Origin: Clostridia bacterium
GTDB taxonomy: Bacteria; Bacillota; Clostridia; Oscillospirales; CAG-382
Direction: 5' to 3'
Assembly (NCBI GenBank): GCA_017466805.1
Contig: JAFTTN010000066.1
Coordinates: 1-38,721 of the forward strand
Length of the DNA: 38,721 bases
Within the stretch, counting starts at the first letter, position 1. Every line of letters begins with the position of its first letter. Below the pieces are notes generated by a model. The model was not told where the DNA came from. It did no database searches and saw only the letters and a program-made list of their open reading frames with translations. Position numbers and translations under genes: made by a program. Of the stretch, positions 32,619 through 38,721 are shown piece after piece.

Positions 32619-35053
32619 TTCGTTATTTTTTCGCCGTTGACGTATGCAAACAGCTTTTCTCTCGCTTCGTTAACGTCCTCGACGAGTGCATAATAGCTGC
32701 CCTCGCCGTCGATAGTGAAATAGCACTTCGAGGAGGAAACGCGGTAGAAGACGATTTCGGGAGAGTTGGTTTCGGTATGAACCTTGATACGCAGATATTC
32801 CTCGGGCTTTTCGTTTTCGTTGGGAACGTATTCGTCCTGCATATAAATACCGATTATCGACTGGTAGAGATATTTGAAGCTGGTTACGTCGTAGCTCTTG
32901 CCCTCGTACTTAACGTCGCCGAGCTTGCCTTCGGAATCGAGCGACAAATCGAATTCATAGGTCTTGCCGTCGGCGGATATTTCCATTTCGGTAATATCGA
33001 CGATATAGATAGAGAAGAGTGAATGGTCGAGATATTCTACTATATCCCACGCAAGAAACGGCGCGGTTTCGGCAGAAATTTCGACTATAACGTCGGTCGT
33101 GGCATTAATGCTTTGACCGTTGAGCTCGCCCTTGAAGGTGGAATAGAGGTAATAATTGCCGTTTTCGTTCTTTGCGGAAACGTAAAGATCGGTTACGACA
33201 CCGTCGTATTCGAAGCTGAAATGCTTATCGGGGTTATCGAGCCCGTATTCCGCAAGGATTTCGGTCTTTAGACTGCTTGCATCGCCGTTATCGGCAAAGC
33301 CGCAGGCAACCACTCTTTCGCCCTCGAGCGCAGCCATTATTTGAACAAAGTTATTAAAGTTGGACATATCCAAGAAGGAGTAGTTCATTCCGTTTTGGAT
33401 ATAGCTTGCCGGTGCGGTAAGCTTCCATCTGCCGCCGATTGCGCTGGAGGGCTGTGCGTCCTCGGAGCCGGCGTAGATTCTGATTTCATCGAAAACGACG
33501 TAGGTTTGCGATCTTTGGGGTACGTCGAAGCCGATTCTTATATATTTAACCGTGGTTTCATCGGTAAACGAAAGCTCATAGCGCTTTAATGATTTATCGT
33601 TATGCGAAATCGATATTTCGCCGTTTTCGATATCGTGCCAGTTTATACCATCGTAGGATTTGGTAAGAGTAACCTTTGCGGGCAGATACGCGCCGTTTGC
33701 CTCGTCACGAAGCAAGCCGAAGGTAACCCTATATTCGCCGTTGGCGCTGCTTCTTGCAAGCGCTGCTTCGATATAGGTATCCTTGCCGTTGGAGCTGGTA
33801 AAGCCGCCGAATACGTCGATATGCTTATGCCAGCCGTCCGAGTAGCTCGAATAATCGTCGGCAGAGGTTTTATCCGAAATAACTGTGGTAAGCGAAGTGG
33901 TATCGATAGCGCTTAAATTACCCGCAGGGTTAAAATCGCTCATATTCTTGGCAACCGCGCTTACGCCGTCGCCGAAGAGGTCGATGCGGATATCGTCGAT
34001 GGTTAAAAGCTGTTCGTTGTTCGTTATTGCGTTAACTATAGTCGGCTTCATAATAGCCGTTTCGGGAAGCCCGATAGATTCATCGACCGAGCTTACGGGA
34101 AGGAAATATATAAAATCCTTGCTTAAATTATGAATAAGCTTATCCGCCTCGCCCTCGGTCTTTGCAGGCTCGAACACGCCGCCGATATAGCGCGCATAGT
34201 AATAGCTGCCGGTAGAGGAAAGGTCGCCGATATACACGGTATGAAGCAGATAGTTGCCGTTTGCATCGGGGTCACTCATAAGCGAATAGTGCGCGGTTGC
34301 TTTTTCACGTTCGCCCAATCCGAACGCACCCCAATCCTTGCCCTCGGGCAGCTCCATTTTGCCGTATGCTACAGCGTAACGGCAGTTTGTGGTAAGCTGG
34401 GAAAACATTTCGTCGTTATAAGAAATAGCGCGCGAGGTACCGAAATAGAAATCGCCGTTATCCTTATATATCGAATATTCACCGTGGCTGTTGCCGATAG
34501 TAAGAAAAGCTATCTGGCTCCTTTGAAGCGCAGGGAAAATAAAGGGAGCGCCGTTTGCGGTAACCGTATCACCATCGGTATCGTAGCCCGAAAGCGCACG
34601 GAGAGCAATATTGAGCTCCTGCTTGCCGGAAAGCGAAAGGATAGAATTGACAATTAGCTTTTCGCCGTCGAAGGCATAAGCGGTGCCGTCGTAAAGCCTT
34701 TTATAAAAATCTTCCTTTGCAATTTCCTTTTTGCCGCCTTCGTTTTCGATACGAACGCCTTCAAACGAGCCGTTTTCATCGGTTTCGACAGAAATATCGC
34801 GGTCTGCCGCCGCGACGGCTTGGGCAAAGAGATATATTCTTTCCCAATCCTCATCGTCGCCGTCATAGCCGCAAAGGGTTATCGTAACGTCGTCATCGAT
34901 TTCGGAAAGCGAGCTTTTCACCTCGTCGGTAAGAGCATAAAAGGGGTCGCCCACCTCTTCGATTCCGTCGTCCTTGAAAAACGCAAGATAGGTCACGAGA
35001 AGCAGTGCCGCCAATACCGCGAACGCTATAATTACGGTAATTTGTTTTTTCAT
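32615..35053 (-). CDS. DUF4340 protein with a discoidin-like insert, ABC-system partner
   Basis: The 812 residues have an N-terminal membrane anchor (about 5-26) and are otherwise extracytoplasmic. A region from about residue 538 (GGRWKLTAPA... EILAEYGLDNPDKHFSFEY) matches the DUF4340 style found beside GldG-like proteins. Between about 405 and 535 lies a beta-sandwich-like stretch with YDGINWHDIENG and TVKYIRIGFD...VVFDEIRIYAG, typical of F5/8 type C (discoidin) carbohydrate- or lipid-binding domains. The gene follows the GldG-like gene after a 64-base gap with a strong hairpin and overlaps the lipoprotein gene. Biochemical function is unknown. Confidence 0.75.
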   Translation of the reverse strand: MKKQITVIIAFAVLAALLLVTYLAFFKDDGIEEVGDPFYALTDEVKSSLSEIDDDVTITLCGYDGDDEDWERIYLFAQAVAAADRDISVETDENGSFEGVRIENEGGKKEIAKEDFYKRLYDGTAYAFDGEKLIVNSILSLSGKQELNIALRALSGYDTDGDTVTANGAPFIFPALQRSQIAFLTIGNSHGEYSIYKDNGDFYFGTSRAISYNDEMFSQLTTNCRYAVAYGKMELPEGKDWGAFGLGEREKATAHYSLMSDPDANGNYLLHTVYIGDLSSTGSYYYARYIGGVFEPAKTEGEADKLIHNLSKDFIYFLPVSSVDESIGLPETAIMKPTIVNAITNNEQLLTIDDIRIDLFGDGVSAVAKNMSDFNPAGNLSAIDTTSLTTVISDKTSADDYSSYSDGWHKHIDVFGGFTSSNGKDTYIEAALARSSANGEYRVTFGLLRDEANGAYLPAKVTLTKSYDGINWHDIENGEISISHNDKSLKRYELSFTDETTVKYIRIGFDVPQRSQTYVVFDEIRIYAGSEDAQPSSAIGGRWKLTAPASYIQNGMNYSFLDMSNFNNFVQIMAALEGERVVACGFADNGDASSLKTEILAEYGLDNPDKHFSFEYDGVVTDLYVSAKNENGNYYLYSTFKGELNGQSINATTDVIVEISAETAPFLAWDIVEYLDHSLFSIYIVDITEMEISADGKTYEFDLSLDSEGKLGDVKYEGKSYDVTSFKYLYQSIIGIYMQDEYVPNENEKPEEYLRIKVHTETNSPEIVFYRVSSSKCYFTIDGEGSYYALVEDVNEAREKLFAYVNGEKITK

Positions 35054-35074
35054 TTAAAACATCCTTTTGTCAAT

Positions 35075-35106
35075 TTTCGCGCGGGGGAGAATGCCCCCGC
35101 GCGAAA
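35075..35106 (-). promoter_or_regulatory. Perfect 13-bp GC-rich intercistronic hairpin
   Basis: TTTCGCGCGGGGG and its exact complement enclose a 6-base loop between the GldG-like and DUF4340 genes. No U-run follows on the minus strand, so it is more likely an mRNA processing, stability or attenuation element than a plain terminator. Confidence 0.6.
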
Positions 35107-35117
35107 TGGTTTTGCTA

Positions 35118-36665
35118 TTACATATGTCTTCTTCTGAAGAATACCACTATACCGCAGATCATAATTGCGGCGGGAAGCAGGGTGCAAATTGTCCAGGAAA
35201 GGAATCTTGCGGTGCCGGTTTCGATATTTAATGCGGTAGAACCGAACTGACGCGCTTCGATATCGGGCGCAACGCGGTTTGCCGCAAAGATACGTGCCGC
35301 CGAAAGAATAACGCGCTTATTGCCATAGGTAGATGCAACCATATGCGCGGTATCGGCAAATTCGGTAGAGCCGACGAGCGTAACGTAGGAATATTCGGTA
35401 ACGTTGTTTTCGCCGTAGCCGTATTTGGTGGAAAGCAGCATAAGCGGCATTTCGCCCTTGGTGCCTTCGGCGTTTTCGGTAGCGGAATATGCGGTATCGT
35501 AGGTTGTAAGCACGGTTTCAACACGGAAGGAGTCCTGTGTTAATCCGTCGCGGACAACAAGCTCTACGCTTTCGGGAAGCGCGGTATCGAGCGTGCCCTC
35601 CATATCGCTAACGGTTTTACGAATCTGGTAAGCCGCACTGCCGTTTTGCGAATCGGCGTCTATTGCGGGATATTTTGCGTTTATGGTGTTTACCGAGCCG
35701 AGCGAATGGCTTTCATCGGTTATACGGTAAAGCGGTTTATAATCGATGCCCCAGTTATCGCTAAGCATAGATTGAAGGTTGGGCAGAGCGGTGGTTTGCG
35801 AATCCACGAAAACCATATAGGAATTACGGGCCGCAAGATATTTTGTGATTTTATCGGTTTCTACGGTAGTAAGGTCGTAGACCGGATCGTAGGTGATAAG
35901 GATTTCGGTGCGGGGGTCGATCTCCTCGGATTCGAGGTTAACGGTTTTTACCTCGAAGCCTGCTTCCTGAAGCACAGCCGCAAGGCCGGCAACCGAGGAG
36001 TTGATTGCAAGCATACCGTCTGCACCGATAGGCTCACCGTTGCCGTAGGTAAGCGAAATTACCTGCGATTCGGTAATAGAGCTTTGAAGCATTGCGGTAG
36101 TGAAGCGGTATTCGCCGTTGAACGCGTGGTAGCCGCCGTTTTCGTTAAGCGTGAAGAAGGAGGAAAGGTCGAGCACGCGGTAATGAAATTTACCTTGAAC
36201 GATAACGCTCGTTGCGGAAAGCTTGGTGGTCGATTCCTCTAAATACTTCTTTTCGAACTCGGGATCGGTATCGAGCTCTTTATACTGAACGCGGATAGTT
36301 CCCTTATCGCCGCTTCCGTCGAATTCGCGCTGGAAGTTTTCGGCAAGGTCGCGCACGATACCTGTGAGGTTGATACCGTTATATTTATTTTCTGCCATAT
36401 CGAACTTATCGCGCGCAGACATAAAGGTGATAGTAATATCGAGGTCCTTGCCAAGCTCGGTAAGCAATCTTTCGGATTCTTCACCTATTTCGGTGAAATC
36501 CTCTTGTGTAAGGTCGACGGTTAAATCGCCCGAAAGCGAAAGGCCCGAGAAGACCAGGTTAAGCGCGATTACGAGTGCTATAAACACCACGGTAAACACG
36601 ACCGAAAGCGAGCCGTATTTATAGCGGCGGTTATCTCTGACGGCGGTATTTTTCTTATTGCTCAT
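35118..36665 (-). CDS. GldG-like ABC-system extracytoplasmic subunit
   Basis: The 515 residues have one membrane segment at about 20-42 and one at the C-terminus (about 487-510, ending FFRRRHM), with a large domain between them outside the cell. The opening VDLTQEDFTEIGEESERLL and the later SLTYGNGEP and ILITYDPVYDL segments match the Gldg family (an IFT52/GldG-like alpha/beta fold) seen with ABC-2 exporters. In Bacteroidota GldG belongs to the GldAFG complex for gliding; in Clostridia homologues are common but their cargo is unknown. AAGGCGG precedes the ATG. It sits 18 bases after the permease gene. Confidence 0.85.
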   Translation of the reverse strand: MSNKKNTAVRDNRRYKYGSLSVVFTVVFIALVIALNLVFSGLSLSGDLTVDLTQEDFTEIGEESERLLTELGKDLDITITFMSARDKFDMAENKYNGINLTGIVRDLAENFQREFDGSGDKGTIRVQYKELDTDPEFEKKYLEESTTKLSATSVIVQGKFHYRVLDLSSFFTLNENGGYHAFNGEYRFTTAMLQSSITESQVISLTYGNGEPIGADGMLAINSSVAGLAAVLQEAGFEVKTVNLESEEIDPRTEILITYDPVYDLTTVETDKITKYLAARNSYMVFVDSQTTALPNLQSMLSDNWGIDYKPLYRITDESHSLGSVNTINAKYPAIDADSQNGSAAYQIRKTVSDMEGTLDTALPESVELVVRDGLTQDSFRVETVLTTYDTAYSATENAEGTKGEMPLMLLSTKYGYGENNVTEYSYVTLVGSTEFADTAHMVASTYGNKRVILSAARIFAANRVAPDIEARQFGSTALNIETGTARFLSWTICTLLPAAIMICGIVVFFRRRHM

Positions 36666-36683
36666 TATACTTTACCGCCTTTC

Positions 36684-37397
36684 TTATGCCCAACGGCGTT
36701 TTTCGATAACGCGCGTTGTGAGGAATACGGCGATAGCCGCAAGGCTCAAATAATAGATAATTGCAGAAATATCAAGCATTTGGTTGGTGAACGGCTCGAA
36801 TCTGTCGATAACCGAGAACCATTTGAACACGGTACGCCAGAACGTGCTTTCGATTCCGTCGGCGATAAGGCTGATAAGCAGCATTGCCGCATTGACGCCC
36901 ATTGCCGAAACAGCCGCGATAAGCTGGTTTTCGGTAAGCGACGAAAGGAAAACGCCGATTGCGAGGAACGCCGCGCCGAGAAGGAAAATGCCGAAGATAT
37001 TCATTAAAATAGAGGTAGCATTGGGTGTGCCGTACATAAACAAAAGCACGAAATTGAAGCTGTTTGCAACGAAGGTAGCCGCAAAAACGGTTAACGCCGC
37101 AAGGTATTTACCCAAAACTATGCCGAGTATCGAAACGGGGCTGGTTAAAAGGATTTGGTCGGTTCTGCTCTTTCTGTCCTCCGAAAAGGATTTCATTGTT
37201 AAAAGCGGAAGAAGAACAGCGAATATTGCCATCATGTAAATAAAATATTCGCCGAGCGAGCTTGTGCTCGGGGTGGCGAGCATAAGCGTGGTTTGCGAGA
37301 ACACGAGGCCCGAAACGACCAGGAACATTCCGCAGAAGATATATCCGATAGGTGTGAGAAAATATGACTTTAGCTCACGGGTATATATTGCAAACAT
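36684..37397 (-). CDS. ABC-2 type permease, GldF-like
   Basis: The 237 residues form about six membrane helices. The N-terminal YTRELKSYFLTPIGYIF and the cytoplasmic MKSFSEDRKSRTDQILLTSPVSI segment are typical of GldF/ABC-2 permeases. Its ATG follows the stop of the ATPase gene with no gap, and the two should be made in equal amounts and form the membrane core of an exporter or mechanotransmission complex. The substrate is unknown. Confidence 0.88.
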   Translation of the reverse strand: MFAIYTRELKSYFLTPIGYIFCGMFLVVSGLVFSQTTLMLATPSTSSLGEYFIYMMAIFAVLLPLLTMKSFSEDRKSRTDQILLTSPVSILGIVLGKYLAALTVFAATFVANSFNFVLLFMYGTPNATSILMNIFGIFLLGAAFLAIGVFLSSLTENQLIAAVSAMGVNAAMLLISLIADGIESTFWRTVFKWFSVIDRFEPFTNQMLDISAIIYYLSLAAIAVFLTTRVIEKRRWA

Positions 37398-38372
37398 TTA
37401 TTTCACACCCTTCCTTGATTTTTTGCCGGTTTCTTTTTCCTTTTCCTTGCCGACGAGGCGCATAAATATATCCTCGAGGCTTAATTCCATACCCTCGAGC
37501 CCGATAAGCGGCCAATTTCTGCCTGCAAGCAATGCGAAAAGCGGTTTTCTTACGTCGACGCGTTCCTGCGATTCGATCATATAGCTTATACTGTCGGTAT
37601 CTCTTTTTCCGAGCACCTCTGCCGTTTTTACACCGCCGAGCGAGCGGATCGCTTTGAGCACCTCTTCCTCGGGTCCGACGATTTTGGCAACGAGCTTTCT
37701 CGAGCCGTCGACCGCATTGATAAGGTCTTCGGTTTTTTCGTTTGCGACGATTTCGCCCTTATTTATAACGACGATTCTATCGCAGACAGCCTGAACCTCG
37801 GGCAGAATATGGGTGGAAAGGATTATTGTATGCTCTCTGCCGAGCATTTTTATAAGGTTTCTGATTTCGATTATCTGTCTGGGGTCGAGACCTATGGTAG
37901 GCTCGTCGAAGATGAGCACCTTCGGGTTACCGATAAGCGCTTGGGCGATACCTACTCTTTGACGGTAGCCCTTGGACAGATTTTTTATAAGGCGGTTACC
38001 GACGTCCCAAATCTTAACAACCTCGCAGATTTCCTTTAAATGCTGTTTACGGGGAAGCTTACAGCCCTTAAGGTCGTATACGAAGTTAAGATATTCGAGC
38101 ACCGTCATTTCGACGTAGAGCGGAGGGATTTCGGGCAGGAAGCCGATATCCTTTTTTGCCTTAAGCGGTTCTTCGAGAATATCGGTGCCGTCGATTTTTA
38201 CGCTGCCGCTATCTGCCGAAAGATAGCCTGTGATTATATTAAGCGTGGTACTTTTGCCCGCACCGTTCGGACCGAGGAAGCCCAATATTTCGCCTTCCTT
38301 TACCTCGAACGAGATTCCGTTGACAGCGTGCTTATTACCGTAGCTTTTTCGAACGTCAGTAATTTCAACCAT
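37398..38372 (-). CDS. ABC transporter ATPase, GldA-like
   Basis: The 324 residues contain Walker A GPNGAGKST (34-42), the signature LSKGYRQRVG, Walker B VLIFDEP and the switch histidine in ILSTHIL. The roughly 100-residue C-terminal extension after the nucleotide-binding domain is as in GldA and Cu/Na-type ABC-2 ATPases. It is the first gene of the five-gene cluster ATPase-permease-GldG-DUF4340-lipoprotein. The ribosome binding site is weak, and no promoter is evident in the 168 bases after aspS, so readthrough from aspS may drive it. Confidence 0.92.
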   Translation of the reverse strand: MVEITDVRKSYGNKHAVNGISFEVKEGEILGFLGPNGAGKSTTLNIITGYLSADSGSVKIDGTDILEEPLKAKKDIGFLPEIPPLYVEMTVLEYLNFVYDLKGCKLPRKQHLKEICEVVKIWDVGNRLIKNLSKGYRQRVGIAQALIGNPKVLIFDEPTIGLDPRQIIEIRNLIKMLGREHTIILSTHILPEVQAVCDRIVVINKGEIVANEKTEDLINAVDGSRKLVAKIVGPEEEVLKAIRSLGGVKTAEVLGKRDTDSISYMIESQERVDVRKPLFALLAGRNWPLIGLEGMELSLEDIFMRLVGKEKEKETGKKSRKGVK

Positions 38373-38399
38373 ATTTCAAATTTCGATACGCCCCGGCTT

Positions 38400-38542
38400 T
38401 TATTCCGCGGCGTATGCCTTTCTGTATTTTTGCAATTCCTTGCGGAACGCGGATTTTTTTAGACGAGCAGAAGAACGAACAGGTGAAACGCGCTTACAAC
38501 GCCGCAGATTATCCCCGCGACGAGCTTGCCCGAGATATATTT
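38400..38542 (-). pseudogene. Possible frameshifted small membrane protein remnant
   Basis: Between aspS and the ATPase gene, one minus-strand frame (38459-38542) reads a convincing membrane helix, KYISGKLVAG then IICGVVSAFH then LFVLLLV, but has no start codon and stops at a run of seven A. In another frame the text continues as a basic amphipathic tail, KKSAFRKELQKYRKAYAAE, stopping at 38400. Joined, they would form a small helix-plus-basic-tail protein broken by indels. It may equally be chance or a sequencing error in the homopolymer. Confidence 0.25.
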
Positions 38543-38721
38543 ATTTTTCTTCCTTTACGATGCTTATTCCCAATTCCGCGATTGCTTCTGCAGGTACTTC
38601 CGCGGGGCAATCGGTCATAAGCTCTTTTGCGTTTTGCATTTTGGGGTACGCAACGACGTCACGCAGGCTGGTCGCGCCGACCATCTGCATTACCAATCTG
38701 TCGAGTCCGATACCCATACCG
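38541..38721 (-). CDS. aspS: Aspartyl-tRNA synthetase, C-terminal end (partial)
   Basis: Only the last 60 codons are in the window; the gene continues beyond base 38721. The end of a class II synthetase is clear: GMGIGLDRLVM is motif 3 with its conserved Gly and Arg, followed by RDVVAYPKMQNAKELMTDCPAEV, the tail typical of bacterial AspRS. LysRS and AsnRS share motif 3 but not this tail. The stop codon is TAA at 38541-38543. Confidence 0.85.
   Translation of the reverse strand, partial: GMGIGLDRLVMQMVGATSLRDVVAYPKMQNAKELMTDCPAEVPAEAIAELGISIVKEEK

Noticed and set aside
38541..38560. Programmed -1 frameshift at the aspS stop producing a membrane tail
   Set aside because: The A-run is not in the phase required for a slippery heptamer, and no downstream stimulatory structure is evident.
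1..38721. CRISPR array, prophage, transposase, rRNA or tRNA genes
   Set aside because: No regularly spaced repeats, phage or transposase proteins, or recognisable rRNA or tRNA sequences were seen on either strand.

Overview
The window looks like chromosomal DNA from a spore-forming, Gram-positive anaerobe of the class Clostridia, probably a gut commensal. The evidence is a spoIIE gene with a Spo0A box in its promoter, a LysM/GH18 spore-type hydrolase, a DUF1540 protein, a dockerin-bearing secreted protein, RNase J, sigma-A promoters with 17-bp spacers, strong purine-rich ribosome binding sites, and frequent ATGA overlaps inside operons. No rRNA, tRNA, CRISPR array, prophage or transposase gene was seen. 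The species cannot be named from the sequence.

Left part (1-13,000): murA (minus) diverges from an rnj / M48 membrane metalloprotease operon (plus). A roughly 1.5-kb accessory patch follows, with a MITE-like inverted-repeat element and an AT-richer XRE-family regulator. Then come three minus-strand units: a secreted dockerin protein with a palindrome over its promoter, spoIIE with its Spo0A-type promoter, and a LysM-GH18 cortex-lytic-type enzyme.

Middle (13,000-25,800): a plus-strand housekeeping run, argS, yebC, nadD, yqeK, rsfS, leuS and a glycerophosphodiester phosphodiesterase. Facing it on the minus strand are a BlaI/BlaR1-like pair with visible autoregulatory operators, a long NCS2 (uracil-type) permease, a small zinc-ribbon protein and a metallophosphoesterase. 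A DUF1540 gene lies on plus. Two identical 51-bp bidirectional terminators bracket the blaI/blaR1 pair.

Right part (25,800-38,721), all minus: rplS, lepB, rbgA, rnhB, yraN and thrC form a tightly packed run read from a strong promoter in front of rplS. thiT follows, under a TPP riboswitch with a clear terminator and a leader containing phased A-tracts. The last unit is a five-gene Gld-like ABC system: ATPase, permease, GldG-like subunit, DUF4340 protein with a discoidin-like insert, and lipoprotein. It lies downstream of the 3' end of aspS.

The best candidates for something new are the cysteine-rich cytoplasmic extension of signal peptidase I, the Gld-like ABC operon with its discoidin-type insert and extra lipoprotein, the palindrome/promoter/terminator arrangement before the dockerin gene, the phased A-tract leader of thiT, and the twin 51-bp terminators around the BlaI/BlaR1-like cassette. 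All functional calls come from reading motifs by eye. No database search was run.
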